Positions 10,767 through 23,012 of a stretch of DNA of 50,226 nt are shown piece after piece (within the stretch, counting starts at the first letter, position 1; each line of letters opens with the position of its first letter). Below the pieces are notes generated by a model. It had not been told where the DNA came from. It searched no databases and saw nothing but the letters and a program-made list of their open reading frames with translations. The DNA is taken from positions 1 through 50,226 of the forward strand of contig JARKIF010000213.1 of assembly GCA_029378245.1 (NCBI GenBank), given 5' to 3'. Origin of the DNA: Roridomyces roridus (Eukaryota > Basidiomycota > Agaricomycetes > Agaricales > Mycenaceae). The translations under genes were made by a program, and so were the position numbers.

Positions 10767-11808
10767 TTAGGTGCCCAGCCAAGTCCTGAGTAGCCAGCCC
10801 ACTGCGACAGCAACAGCGGCGGTACTAGCTACCGTCGCGCCGACTTCTCGATCTTGGCTCTTCTTCCATAATCGGTGGAGTAAATCTTCCTCGACCGGCG
10901 GGGCAATTGGCTCGACAACAACAGTCTCGCGAGACGAATCGGCCAATAGTTGTGTCTGCGCCTCGATCTTGCGACCAATCTCCTGCACATTTTCTTCCAC
11001 AATGGCCCTGTATTCCGCACCCATCTCCTCAATCTTCTTCTCAAAAGTCATGGCCAATCTTCTTCGCTTCCACGGCTCCACGAACAAGATGGCCGTCACA
11101 AAGACGAGCAAATTCAAGCCAAGGGCAGCGAGGGACCCGTAGGTGGAGGCACTGCGGATTTTGTCTGACCACACTTGCTCTTCGTGGTACCGAGCAAGGA
11201 TAGTGCGCATAAGCTCACTAAACTCGCGTTCCACAGCCTCCTCCGCGTCATGCACGGCCGTCCTCGCATGAGTTTCTTGCTGCTCGAACAAATGGTCCTG
11301 CGGAACGAGCGTGGTGAACCGGGCGATATCCGCCTGACTCCAATTCGACTTGCGTTGTAGTAGATCGTTGACCTCGCGCTGAGAATTTGAACGCTGCAGG
11401 ACGGCAGCGTCATACGTGGCCTTGGCCTGTTGAGCAGCAGTACGGGCTTCGTTGATTCGTAGTTCTGTAATGAATTGAGCGACATTCTCGCGTCCCAACG
11501 CCGGATACATACACACCCTGCTCAACGACCCGCCGTTTGAGATTCTCGATCTCTTCGTAACCAGTCGCCTTGTTCAAGTGAAAGCCCAGTTTCGAGAGCG
11601 CGGCTTTCGTGGTGGAGGTGAACTCGTCAGCACGAGTGCGGACAGTAAGGGCGGTCTGGTCTGTCCATTGACGCAAACGATCCTTCAACTCCGTCGGCTC
11701 ATCCTTCGAGTCGCTTTCTGGTGGGGTCGTGCGCGATAGACTGCGCAATGAGGGAGAAAAACGGCGAACGACGAGCGGTCGATGTAGAGCAGACCGCAAA
11801 GGGAACAT
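10767..11808 (-). CDS. SHE9: She9/Mdm33-like mitochondrial inner membrane protein
   Basis: Predicted 329-residue protein with a basic, Ser/Arg-rich mitochondrial presequence (MFPLRSALHRPLVVRRFSPS). A long coiled-coil region includes the family signature QREVNDLLQRKSNWSQADIA. A transmembrane helix follows (SLAALGLNLLVFVTAILFVEPW), then a second coiled coil, and a C-terminal hydrophobic helix near the end. In yeast the protein affects inner-membrane fission and mitochondrial shape. One intron, 11465-11516, restores the frame across VEQ/ELRINEA. Length is shorter than the yeast protein but usual for basidiomycetes. The stretch 10506-10766 between it and the GT61 gene shows no gene. Confidence 0.9.
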
Positions 11809-11955
11809 CCAAGTTCATCCGACATTTCCCGTGATTCGAGGCAAAGAAAAAATCTAAATTATCCACCTATGTACTCTAGATAGTCATGCATCCGTGTCGT
11901 TACATAGGAGGAACGAATAAAAGAATGAGTGTATAACAATGCTGGTTCAATTTCT

Positions 11956-14285
11956 CTAACTCCAGACGTCGAGCATCAGACGCGAGCGCTCCTTAAGCAG
12001 TTTCACCTCGGCCGCACCCTCAACAGCCGCCGATCCACCCTTGGCCTCCCCGAGGATCCGTGCCAACGCCTCCTCGACAGCCTTGGCCATGTTCTTCGCG
12101 TCACCACAGATGTAGACGTAGCCCTTGCCGTTGATGATGGCGTCGGCGACGTTTTCGCGGTCCTCCCACAGCAGATCCTGCACGTAGATCTTGCCACCGT
12201 CCGCCTTGTACGGCGGCTCCCGAGAGAAGGCAGTGTGAAGGGTGAACTTGCCCTTCAACTCCTCGGCGTATTGCGGCCACTCCTCCTTGTACAAGAAGTC
12301 CTCGGTCGATTTCCGGCATCCGTAGAAGAGTGAGATGCGACCCCAGTCGTTCAAAGCATCGGGACCGTTCTTTTCGAGTGACCGGCGGGCAAGAGCAACA
12401 CGTTCCTGAACGAAACCACGGAAGGGAGCAACACCCTGGCAGACTAGTTTAGCACAAACGCATCAGGTATAAGAGTGACAACGTACCGTTCCGGGACCGA
12501 TCATGACGACGGGGCTCTTGGGGTTGGTCGGAAGTCTGAAGGTGGACCGTCTGACGTGGATGGGCGACTTGTACAACGACTCGTTCTTGTAAGCGCCGCG
12601 AGGACCTTGGATGTCATACGTGGGTGCGGAGGAAGCCAGCAAAGGCTGCTCGTTGTTGGACGCAAGTTTGAGGTTGAGCAAAAAGTTGGAGCCAACACCA
12701 AACACCCATTTCGGGGGAATGCGCTCGCTGGCGAGGGACTCGTACTTGAGCACGACAACTGTGGCGTGGATCGAGTGGGGGTTGAGCTTGGGGCTGGAGG
12801 AGATGGAGTAGTACCGGGGTTGCAGACGGGGAATGGCGGAAACGATCATGTCAAACGGAATGGGCCAAGCGGTGGTGTTGGCTGGGGTCGGCGGGGCAGC
12901 GAGATCGTTGCCTGACACGTACTGAAGGACCTCGCCGAGCTTGAGGCAACCGTTGGCGATGACGTTGGCGTAATCCTCCTTGCTCGAGTTGAGACCCACG
13001 AGGAGGTCCTGAGCCTCGCGCGAAGGTGCAAACTTGGTCAGGTTGCCGAGCATTTGACGACCGACGACGGCGCTGATGTCAAGGTAGTGACGGAGAACGG
13101 TGGCGTACGTGGTGGGGACGGGGAATGGAACCTTGGCGAGGGCGGGGTCGAGGGATTCAATGCCGATGACGGTGTCCCGCTTGTCAGACAAGCCGAGAAC
13201 GCACAGAAGACGCTCGACCTCGAGGTCGGGGTTGGAAGGCCAAACACCAACGTGGTCACCGTGTTGGTAGGTCATGCCCGAGCCCTCAATGTCAAATTCG
13301 ACATGAACACAGTTGCGGCCCTCGGTATCTTGGAAGAGCTCGCGGGAGGCAGTGATGTTGGAGGCGAAGGGGTTCTTGGCGTCATGGATACCCTTGGTGC
13401 GAGTGAGAGCACGGGCAGACAATTCACCTGTTCAAGAGCAAATTGAGTTGGGGTTTTTGCATCGCGAAACATCAAACGCACCCTGGTAAACCTTCTCGGG
13501 GGCGTGATCCGACAATTCCGAGACCGCAAAGTCGGCAGAGTCACCGCCCTGACCTTCTTCGACACCCAAGGCAGCCGAGAAAGCGTCCCACATGGCATCC
13601 TTCCACTCGAGGTAGTCCTCCTCCATACTCTTGTCGTCGTCACCCTCACCCCGCTCGCCGATGCGAACAGCACCCATCTTGGCCAAAGCGGCATCGGTCT
13701 GGCGACCGATGAGGTTGTAGTGCTCGTAAGTCTTGTTGCCGAGACCGAAGACGACGTATTTCAAGCCGGTGAGTTTGTGTGAACCGTTGGTGAAATCGAA
13801 CGATTCGTCCTGGAGGTTCTGGAGGAGCTGGACGGCGTTATCCGTCGGCTCGCCCTCGCCGTAACTGGCCATGACGAAGATGGCAGCACAGTCCTCCGGG
13901 AGCTGGTCGAGGTTCTCAAAGTCATACTCTTCGGGGTCACAGACAAGGGAGGCAAGCCCAAACTTGGACTTGGCCTCCTTGGCCAGACGGATGGCGTACT
14001 CCTCGGCCGTGCCAGTCTGCGAGCCGTAGAAGATGACAACCCGTTTTTTCTGGGGAAAAAAGATGAGTGTCAGGTGATATGAGTGGTGCTGCTGCGACGT
14101 ACACCGTCCTTCATCTTTGCGATGAAGTCCCGAGGGTTCCCTGACCCAGTGGTCGCCTTGGTGGGTACGGGGGCGACCTTTGGCTTGGAAGAAGCGAAAA
14201 GCTGGTCGCGGAAGAGGTAGACTGCGGCGAGGGCTACACCGAGTCCAAGGATGATAACATCCGAGGATGAAGAGCTCGAGGCCAT
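11956..14285 (-). CDS. CPR1: NADPH-cytochrome P450 reductase
   Basis: ER-bound diflavin enzyme that passes electrons from NADPH to cytochrome P450s, squalene epoxidase and haem oxygenase. The spliced protein is 723 residues. It has an N-terminal anchor (VIILGLGVALAAVYLF), the FMN motif FYGSQTGTAEEYA, MASYGEGEPTDNA and VFGLGNKTYEHYN. The FAD motif is RYYSISSSP and the NADPH-binding region is IGPGTGVAPFRGF and YICGDAKNMA. It ends DVWS with the conserved penultimate-region Trp. Introns: 14050-14102, 13428-13481 and 12436-12486. The start is the ATG directly before the anchor. No frame breaks are needed in 2.3 kb, in contrast to the first 3 kb of the window. Confidence 0.97.
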
Positions 14286-15009
14286 GTTGGGAACTGTGTG
14301 CGCGTCAGGAACGGTGCGGGGAGGAATGAGAGAAAACTGACAAGAATAAGAGGTGAGAAACTGGATAGGGAGGGGAGGGGGGCGGGGCGACGACTGCGGT
14401 GAGAGGGAGGTAGAGAAGAGCGATGGCGGCACTCACGAAAGGGGTACTTATATGGGAAGAGAGAAGAAGAGTGGGTCAAGTATCTGGGCAAACGCCGTCA
14501 GAGATAAAAGGCGTGGGACGTGGCAGGGATCAATCACCACCGCTTCGGACTCGGACTTGTTGCAAATCTCAGTCTTTGTCCGCACTTCACCGTGAAAGGA
14601 ACATGTCGTATTATTGAAACTGTCTACAACCAGTATCCAATGCAACCCTTCTGTCCTCCAATTTTTCCCAAACAAGAATGGAGCGTTTCTGTGCCTCGAT
14701 GGGTTGCGGCCGTCAGCCCGCCACCGTCGGATGTCAGTGTTTGCAATTTTGGTTCGAGAACAGGCCCCACGCAAGAGTAGCTGAGATGGGATCCGCGGCC
14801 GTACGCATCTCCTGCAAGATAATTGTCACCAACCTTTTTAGGATTGCAATCTGTGGCCCACAACGTTGCCCGAAGACGCACTGAGTAAAAATCCAGATGT
14901 CAGTTGGAGAAAGAAGCAAGATTTTCACCCGTCTCAGGATCAACGGAGCGATCACGCCGCGAAATGCAAGCAATCTTTCTATAGACAAGGGTGAATGCCG
15001 CCATGTGTA
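14286..15009. other. Intergenic region upstream of CPR1
   Basis: About 720 bp between the P450 reductase start and the 3' end of the SET-domain gene. It has pyrimidine-rich tracts on the CPR1 sense strand near 14330-14420, typical of fungal promoters. I see no credible coding exon, tRNA or repeat. Confidence 0.5.
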
Positions 15010-16348
15010 TTACACAGGCCCGCCGACAGACAAAGTCTCCCGCGATGCCCACGCAGGATGTTCTTGAGGCTGATCTGCGGTTGCTCGAGTTTCTGCGACA
15101 AGATCACTATCTTCCCCCAGCTCGTATGTATACCACTCGATCGCCTTTTGAGCCCACGATTTGGCCGAAGTTGCGCTAATCAACGTCAGTTCTCGACAGC
15201 AAGGTAAGATTTTGCACTGACTCGGAGTGAGCAGCAGATATCCTGGCAGCGTCTGCTGCAAGCTGCCCGCGTGCGCTCCAGTATTCCTCTTCGTCCCCAA
15301 GTTTCCATATCTGATTAGCAGTTTTGATGGCCTCCACTCCGTCAATCGTGCCCTCCGACCAAGTGGATAACCGTTCGTAGAGATGTGCCATGGCGGTCAG
15401 TCGTTCATCTGAAGCCTTGGATGCCGCATCATCCAGGGAACATACAGGACATTTACAGTCAAAGCCATAGTGCTCGGCAAGATATTTTCTGAAAAGCAAT
15501 CGGTCTCGTGTCCGGTATAGATTGCCGATCTTACCTTCTCTCCTTTCTTGTCCGCTTCGTGTCTGTATAAGCATCAAGCAATTCCTGCACATATCAGAGT
15601 ATGAATAGAGATTAGCGAACCACAAACCTGGCCCCTCTCGATGTCCTTCAGCGCGTACACGAAAAGAGCTTGCTGGGTGAAATTGAAAGAATAAACGACA
15701 TTGAACGCGGACGAGCAACCATGGTTCAACCGCGAGAACAGTGGGAAGAGACCAGCGCCGTCGCCCGCTGCAGCAGCATTGGTTTGGAAGATGGCCAAAG
15801 CCACTTCCTCTGGGTGCGTCTCCGGGTCCAGGCCCTCGGGAAAGTGTACATATGTGAGGTTAAAGAACGCTTCCCGGTCGGATGCATCCAAGTCGTTCAA
15901 CAATCGTGAAATTAGAGCGGTGGGCGATTCCGTGGCTGTTGTCAAGAATTAACGTCGAAGACCCGGGCAAGAAACGTGCGAACTTTGCTGCGGTACAACG
16001 AATAGTGGCTCTTCTCGCAAGACTAATTCCCCTTGTTCGATGAAACGCGTCGCGACGAGTCCTTGGCCTTTGCCTGGGATATCCACAAGTACAAAAGGGT
16101 TTTTTGGCTCAAAAACGCCAATGTATTCCCAGCCGTAGAACGCCATGATTGAGGCTGCGATAGGAATTAAGATCATGAGAAAACCTTGGACCGGAAAAGC
16201 AGGTTTTGGCTGTTAGGATTGAGAACGAGGTGGACAAGAGCGGCAGACGGCAAACTTTTTTGCCAGAGGAAGAAGAGGGTGTTGGGGCTTTCTGGACATC
16301 AGTCGTCGGTGGAGCACGTCGTTGGCGCAGCGTCGCCGAGTCGGACAT
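15010..16348 (-). CDS. SET-domain protein with N-terminal membrane anchor
   Basis: Six exons give 369 residues. The N-terminus is MSDSATLRQRRAPP and then a hydrophobic segment (FLMILIPIAASIMAFYG), which is unusual for a nuclear enzyme. The SET region starts VLVDIPGKGQGLVATRFIEQGE, has the NHxC-type SAM-binding motif RLNHGCSSAFNVVYSF, and then GFDCKCPVC, the post-SET-like cysteine cluster containing the likely catalytic Tyr just before it. Such proteins methylate lysine on histones or other proteins; the substrate is unknown. Introns: 16210-16255, 15936-15983, 15585-15627, 15489-15534 and 15176-15221. The start at 16348 is the only one joining the RRAPP exon to the anchor in frame. Confidence 0.82.
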
Positions 16349-16441
16349 GGTGGTTGGAACGAACGTGGGACAGCCGCCGCCGATCGCGACTCGGTCAAAT
16401 GGAGATAAACAGTCGTCGGCTTGATGTCGGATCAAGGGACC

Positions 16442-19400
16442 TTAAATTCTTTTATTCTTGTAAAATGTCCCCAGTTCTCTAATCGCCTGCCCAAAGCCAT
16501 CTGCCACGGTCAACTTGCCTCCAATCCATTTCGGTAGCTTCTCCCTGATGGATGAAGACGCATATCTCTTGTCGAGTAAAATCAACGACGCCCAGTCGTT
16601 CTTGTGCCGAATCGCCCGACCTAGATATTTGAGAAGCCAATAAATAACCAAAGCCAAGACTCACCAATGCTCTGGTTAACAGCATTCATGCATAAATTCT
16701 CGTACAACTCCGCGGCAGCATCCTTCTGTCCATGCGCCCTTTTCGTCCCCCGCTTTTCCTCCAGCTGGTTCACGTATTTCATTCTCTCCCTCAACTCTGG
16801 TGAGCCGAGATTAGCGAACGGAAGGCCGACGATGACCACAGCGCGAGCGAGATCATCCGCAAAGTTGAGTCCTTCGGATAGCTTGGCTCCAATGACAGCA
16901 AAGAGGAGCCCTCCCTTGCTTTTAGTCTGCGAGAAAGATTAGTACGCCGGCTTAGCATTATTCAAGCGCGTACGGAAGCAGCGGGATCAATCGGTTCGTG
17001 GACGGCCTGGGCGTAGTCTTGCAAAACTCGGTCAACCTCGGCGGCTTGCTCTGGCTCGAAGAACACCTGGTTTCATTTAGCATCGGTGTTAACCAAAACG
17101 GTATTCTAGACCTTTTTCTTCCCTTGAAACCTAGCAAGAGTGCCAGCCTTCTGCCACACTTCCTTTGCGTGTTGAGAAAGCGATACGAAGGGAAGAAAAC
17201 AATCATTCCCCGAGGAACAAGCGCCGCAAAGTTGAGAAGTATTTGGCCAAGTTCTGTAATCTGAGCACCGACCGTCAGCGAGGGAGCTTGCAAATTCATC
17301 ATACAATCTTACAACACCCTCATCCGCCTGTTTCCCCGCCTTGAACTCCAGCTCGCCTCCTTTAGGGCTCTTGCCAACGACTATCGTCTGCAGATTGGAT
17401 TCCGGAATGATATGTCCACATGAAAAGCTGGTGACCCTCTCTGGCGGTAGTTGAGCAAACAGTTGATTTATGACGTCCGATATCTGCGTCGAGGTGAGGA
17501 CATGCTTCATCCATTCCATGCCGACTTACCGGTGACATCGTCCCACCAGCCAATATGACCGATCGTGCACATTCGACCACCTCCAAGAAATGCGGGGCAG
17601 GATTCAGGAGTTGATACTTCATCTCGACTTCTTCTTGCCCCGAGAGCGTGCGGACGAGAGTGAACGTAAGACGCCCGTCTGTCTGTGTCGGTACAAGAAG
17701 CTTGTAACATCCAGACACACACCTTCATTTGTACCCGTCAAGGATAACAGGAATGCTTCGACAGCGTGGAGCGGGGGAACTGCACCGCGTCTTGGACGGG
17801 TCTTGGAGTCTATCAAGGCTCAGGACAAGTCACTCTTCGAAACCAGCGATACACACTCTGATCTTTTTCCGCCTCCTTGTCGGAATAACCTGAAATCTTC
17901 CGCGCAATCTTCCGCGCAATTAGCGAGAGCGAACGGAGCGAACGGAGCGCAAGTGTTGTTACCTTGCTCGACTTCAAGTACGCTTCGATCTCCAGCAAGT
18001 TCACGCCAGCAACCTTCCTGCCTAGGTGCTCAAGAAGGTTCGCTACGGTCATCACCTCGCCTTGCCACTTGTCCTTCTTCTTCCCGTTCTCCTCTTTCCA
18101 TGTCGTCGCATATTTGATCAACGCTTCGAGGAATAAGACTAACCGCTTCAGATGAAGCATATTCCTGGAAGAGAGCTTGTTGCGAAATTTGGACACATAT
18201 GTGCACACTTGGTGGAACGAGGTGGAGAGTGTTGAGAATGGGAGACGAGCGGTGGACAAGGAAAGGAGAGTTGGTATCAGGTTGTGCGCCTCGTCGATAA
18301 TAACGATTTGGTCAGTTAGATCGATTCCTAAAGCCTCTCTTGCACTCTTTTGCAAAAGAAGATTGTACGGAAGAGTTACAAGCTGGACGAAAATTGTGAG
18401 AGAGCTGATTTAGAGCAAGAGGGACAAACCTCTGCTTGCGGGATCGCTCGTCTTGAGCCGAAATAGGGACAGGTGTTTGAAAGACGACCGACTGAAGCAA
18501 GGTCTTCGATGTCTTTGGGAGATGCCAGAATCTGATCTCGAAAGTCGAACATTCGAGTCTCCTCCGATATTGGAGGTAGATACTGACATCGTTTATCCCC
18601 CGTTTCTTCAGCGAGTAAGTGTCAAGTGATGAACATGATGCCAGCTACCCACCTCCAATGAGTTCTCGACAACCTTCGTCGAGATCTTTGCTTTTGGAGC
18701 GCACCTGGTCGTTGATGCACAGCTGCTTGCGCGAGCCCAGGGAGACCGTCCTGGAATAAATCACAGGCAAATCCTCTAATTCATCTGGAGAAGAACGTTT
18801 GGAAGGAACGTTCACAGAGCATGGAGATGATGAGACTGGTGACAGCTTGAGGCGTCGTAGTTCGGGAAGAATCTGCGAAAGCTGCGAGTGCGTCCGGGAT
18901 GCATAATAAATCTTTGTGCAAGTTGGCTCTTCCTCTTCATTCTTATTTGATGAACCATGGCCCATCCTGCGTTCGAAATAAGTGATGCCACAGAAAAGAA
19001 GGAAACCACGGACTTGGCCATCAACGCGCGCACCTCCGGAGAGATATTATCTTCTTCTTCATCATCATCGGGGAGAAATACGTCGTCCGGGTCACCTAGG
19101 TTATGAGGTGCGTCGGACAGTTTCTAATCAGACGTTCAGTACCGCCAGCGGGAAGTGCAGAATGGAAACAAACAATTCTCTTGTGCACTCGAGATTGAGC
19201 CATTCTCTTCATAGATTCCTCCTTTTTGCGAGCTTTTACCAGCCGCTCTTCGTATTCGCGCTCCTCAGCTTCCAATTCGCGAGACCGTCGTTCGCGAGTT
19301 TGTGCAAGAACCCAGTCCAAGCCAGCTGAAACAGCACGTCAGAGAACACATAGCAATGCTTTACGGTGTGTTACCATCCGCTTCCGTCCCAAGGGAGTCT

Positions 19401-19767
19401 ATAATCCCCTTCTTCGCGCGGTTCTTCTCATCCGACAGCCATGTGAGACTGGCGCAGAGCAGACTGAGCGTTTTACCCTAGAAAGCACTGAGCACAAACG
19501 AAGCAACGTGGGCGAGATGAACTGACGGTGCCCTACAGAGGTTGAGCGCGAAAAGTAATGGTTTGGCCAACATTCTCTTACGGTGGGACTTTCGACGATG
19601 GTGACCTTCTTTTGCTCGATTGAGGTATACAAATGGCGCATAAGGTCGACTTGTATGTCATACGGGGGGGAGTATGGGAACGCCCTCCACTCCGAGGGAG
19701 CGGGGAGTTCGAGTTCGAGAGACTTTGAATCGGGTCTCGTCATCGACGACGACCACGAGCTCAGCAT
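16442..19767 (-). CDS. CHL1: CHL1/DDX11-type iron-sulphur DNA helicase
   Basis: XPD-like 5'-3' DNA helicase for sister-chromatid cohesion. The N-terminus has FPYSPPYDIQVDLM (Q-motif region). Walker A (SPTGTGKTLSL) is assembled from three exons, one of only 6 nt. Then come KIYYASRTHSQLSQ, and the four cysteines of the Fe-S cluster in QLCIND, GCREL, KRCQYLP and TCPYFGSRRA. The DEAH box is VIIDEAHNLI, and the C-terminal motif VI is NQSIGRAIRHKNDWASL. The protein ends in RELGTFYKNKRI. At 17163-17167 one base seems missing from an A run (TTT on the plus strand), between SYRFLN and KEVWQKAG. The first in-frame ATG in a good context is at 19767; a second is at 19743. It starts 57 bp after the recyclin gene stop. 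Confidence 0.93.
17894..17920 (-). repeat. 12-bp tandem duplication across a CHL1 splice acceptor
   Basis: The unit ATTGCGCGGAAG (minus strand) occurs twice in a row and begins a third time. The likely intron 17909-17962 ends in the first GCGGAAG and the exon starts with the second copy, giving SSK/IARKISGY as in the family. The intron tail therefore copies the exon start, leaving two possible acceptors 12 nt apart. Confidence 0.7.
19527..19532 (-). other. CHL1: Six-nucleotide microexon of CHL1 (Walker A)
   Basis: Minus-strand GGCACC, bounded by CTGTAG and GTCAGT, encodes Gly-Thr. The upstream intron is 19533-19581 and the downstream one 19478-19526, each 49 nt. Without the microexon the protein would read SPT-GKT, lacking two residues of the invariant SPTGTGKT loop; with it the loop is exact. 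No other in-frame source of Gly-Thr was found in the interval. Confidence 0.85.
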
Positions 19768-19823
19768 GTCGCGTCGCGTCAAGAGCGCGTCTACACAGAC
19801 AAACAAACACGCCCGAATAAATA

Positions 19824-22800
19824 TTAACAAATAACACAGTCTTCTTTAAAGCTCAGATTGTACATCGTCTTATCCACCGTCTTCTCAATCTTCTTCCAAT
19901 CCGACCGCCTTTGAATGAACTCGTAGATATCCTGCACAAAAGTCAATCTTCCACCTCGCGCCAAAGCGAAGCACTCACCTCAGGACGATAAGCACCTCCA
20001 TACCGCGACACATCGCGGACAATCTGCGCCAGGTCCTTGGCGTCGTCCACGACGTACACATGCCCGAGCATCTTCAGATGCGAAAAGTCGGCCGTGATGG
20101 CAGGGACCTTGAGCGACGAAATAAAGGCGTGGTAGCGATTCAGATCCGCAATGACCTGGAAACCACCATTGAGCGAAATTATTTGTCTCTTGATGTGTTT
20201 TTGGAGGATGCTGCGACAGTCAGTCCACGTTCCTCTACATTCTTGCACCACTTACGCAATGAGCCGGATCCCGACCTCCTGGTAGAACACCTCAAGCACC
20301 TCCTTGCTCGTGCTCCCTTTCAAGAGCTTGCAATGCATCTCTAGACATTTAATCGCTTCCGTGCATCCTTTTGTCGGTCCCAACTCCATCTCCGCCCCTT
20401 CTGGCGGGTAATACTCGCGAGGTTGTGTCAGCGTTAGTATGATATGATCGACCTGCAGCTTATTAGCGGGCGAGTATCACTGGGTAGGGAAGAACATGCC
20501 TGATTCATCAACACCTCCGTTCCAGCGTTCAAACCAGCAGCGACCGAGTCATCCAGTGAATTCTCGAACCGCTTCTTTTCTCGAACAACAGCGTTCAAAA
20601 AGTCTGTCCGGTCAATGTGGGGGGCCTTTACACAAGATAAGAATCGGAAGGGACAGATTAATCTACTCCACTCACCAGTTCCTTGTCAAAGAACACTTGC
20701 ACCATCGATTGGATTGTATCGCCGATATGAACGAGCTCAAAGAACTGCACAAGCGGAGCCACACTCGTCGTCTCCTGATGTTCTTCAGGTTTGTACTGCG
20801 TCATTTGCTCAGTCGCTCTACAGAACGAATCAGTACATTTTGTCAAACAGACACCAAACAAACTTGCAGTCTGAACCCGACGTTGATATGGCGCCCTCCG
20901 AGGGCCTGCAACATTAGAATGAACAGCTCTTCGATGGTATCGCGCACTCGATGGCCATAATGACCCGGATAGCCCGCAAACGTCTCGACACGTTTGAGTG
21001 CTTCGTGGTCGGCGTGAATGAGCTCCAGCGACACATCAAGCGACAGCAACAACTCGAGCTTGTTCACACCATTGAGCGGCGTGTTGACACCAGAAGCTAG
21101 GGATGTTGTGCTCCGCGATGAGGCAGGTGCAGAGGGCAAATCCAAGTGGCTGACGGACGACGACGCGGATGCTGTAGACGGATCAGCCCGCATTTTCATC
21201 GAGTGAAAGAAACCTACATAGAGATGCCGCGGGTTTCTCATCGACCTTTTCATCCGCCTCGTCCTCGCCGTCAAAAAGCGTTGTGCCTGTCCCATGGTCG
21301 AGCTCAAGATTCCGCGAGTAGCCATTTCCGACGGCGCCAGTGTTGCCTCCACCCCAGCGCTGGGGATTTAGCATGGCAATGCCTTGAACAGCAGCGTTGC
21401 CACCCGTCATCAGAACACCACCCACAGCCCGGGGAACGATTGTGACGGGAAGCAACAATACCGAAGTGAAAGAAGCAAGCACATTGCGTTTTTCCAGAGC
21501 CGGATTTTGCGACGAGAGGAAGCGCGTCGACGACGCTCCGACTGATGCATTTCCAGCCATCTGAAAAACGTCAGAGATAAGAAAGGACCGTTGCCGAACT
21601 TGCGCACCTGGCGTTCCCAATTCTTGCAAGTAACATCGAACGCTTGCTTCACGGATTCGACTTCTTCATCCAGATACTCGTCCATGTTGATCTCAAACAT
21701 CTGGTACCTAGCACGCGCTTTTTAACGATGAGTTGTCAACATGGATAACGAGTTGTGCTCACACCACGTCCTCGGCGCGTGTACGCTCAATTTTGGAGTC
21801 TGGGCGTTCCGTTGCAGCCTGCATAATCGCGTCCACCATCCGCCATGACTCCCGGAAGGCAGCTGCCGTCGCCTTGAGATATGTAGCATTCGAGAGCTCC
21901 CTCGCACGAGTGAGAAGCGGCGTAGTGTAGTCGGAAACGACTTCTGTTGCCACGCGTTCCGAGAATGCAATGAGCACTCCCGAAGCTGGGGGGAAGACGC
22001 GCACTGCACGCGATCCATGTTCGGTGATGGCGCTCAGGATGGCGTTCATGAACTCGTCCATGGCATCAAAGTTCAAACGACCGTCCGCCGTAAAGTTTTC
22101 CAAGGGTTCCCACTGACCCTGCTGATAGAAAATTTCTCGCTTTTCGGCCCACACCTTGCCCATCTCCCAATCACCCTCGCCATCCCAAACCTCCCAACTA
22201 GACTCGGCGGCTTCTCGCATGCCTTCCTCGTCGCCACGACTATCTGCCGAGTCAAAGCCGGCGAGTGCATTCGCGTCGAAGCGATCCATCGCAGACCGCA
22301 GAGACCCGTACATTGTGTCCCATCTGCGCAGTGGCTTGACACGCGGAGAGAGGAATCGGGAGACTAGATGGAGCGTCAGGGACTCTTGTCGCAGCGAAGG
22401 CGAGGACAGGATGGACGAGAGTTCGGTGAGGATGACATGGGGCGGAGACGCCAGGGTGGAGGTCAGCGGTTTCAGCAGCGAATGCGCGCGCATGAACATC
22501 GTCCGAAACGTGGGTTTAGTTGACAGGGAGGGAACCGGCAGCCGGGGAGTTGGAGGGCCAAAGGAGCCGCCTCCTACAAAGTCACCCATTTCGTCTAGAG
22601 AGGCAGCGGCGGCGAAAGTGTCCACCGACGCGAAATCCCCAAAATCATCGTCCACCGCTATAGTAGGTGGCGCTGCAGCTCTCGAGGCGGCAGCCTGTCC
22701 TCGAGACCGCGTTTCGAGATCGTCGAGCACGGACCCTAGTTTATACGCCTCAATCCCGAGCGCCTTCCACCGCGCCTCCCACACACTCTCCGAACGGCTG

Positions 22801-23012
22801 AGGCCAGCAGTTGCATGGTTACAACGGGCGTATGCAGGAAAGTCTGGTACGGGCAGGTAGGACAAAATGAGGAGATGGAGGTCTGAGGGCAAACGGCCGA
22901 CAAGGGGCGGGGTCGCAGGGGTCTTGGGCTGCTGTGTGCGAGGGAACAAACGGCCGCCAGTGGTTGCGGATGGGTACAACTTGGTCGGCTCTAGAGTAGC
23001 GAATTTCTCCAT
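19824..23012 (-). CDS. RCY1: Recyclin-1-like F-box/Sec10-domain protein
   Basis: The N-terminal F-box is LPSDLHLLILSYLPVPDFPAYARC with WKALGIEAYKL after it. A linker with FGDFASVDTF follows, then a long Sec10-like helical body: MYGSLRSAMDRFDANALAGF, FNLDAMDEF-type repeats, YQMFEINMDEYLDEEVESVKQAF, FFELVHIGDTIQSMVQVFFD and HAFISSLKVPAITADFSHLK. Recyclin-1 links an SCF-type F-box to recycling of membrane proteins and to exocyst-related traffic. Introns include about 20 nt past 21720, 21162-21207 and others of 45-60 nt. The last exon ends LSFKEDCVIC; a C-terminal CxxC-like CVIC could be a prenylation (CaaX) signal, as in yeast Rcy1. The F-box and last exon agree with one continuous frame. Confidence 0.88.

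Noticed and set aside
11929..14432. Several plus-strand open frames opposite CPR1
   Set aside because: They mirror the GC-rich codon pattern of the strongly supported reductase and show no domain of their own.
14749..14760. GGTTCGAGAAC resembling a tRNA B box
   Set aside because: No matching A box or cloverleaf arms could be found upstream, and the last bases do not fit the consensus.
17894..17955. Short repeats considered as a CRISPR-like or microsatellite array
   Set aside because: Only two or three units, no spacers, and located at a CHL1 intron boundary.
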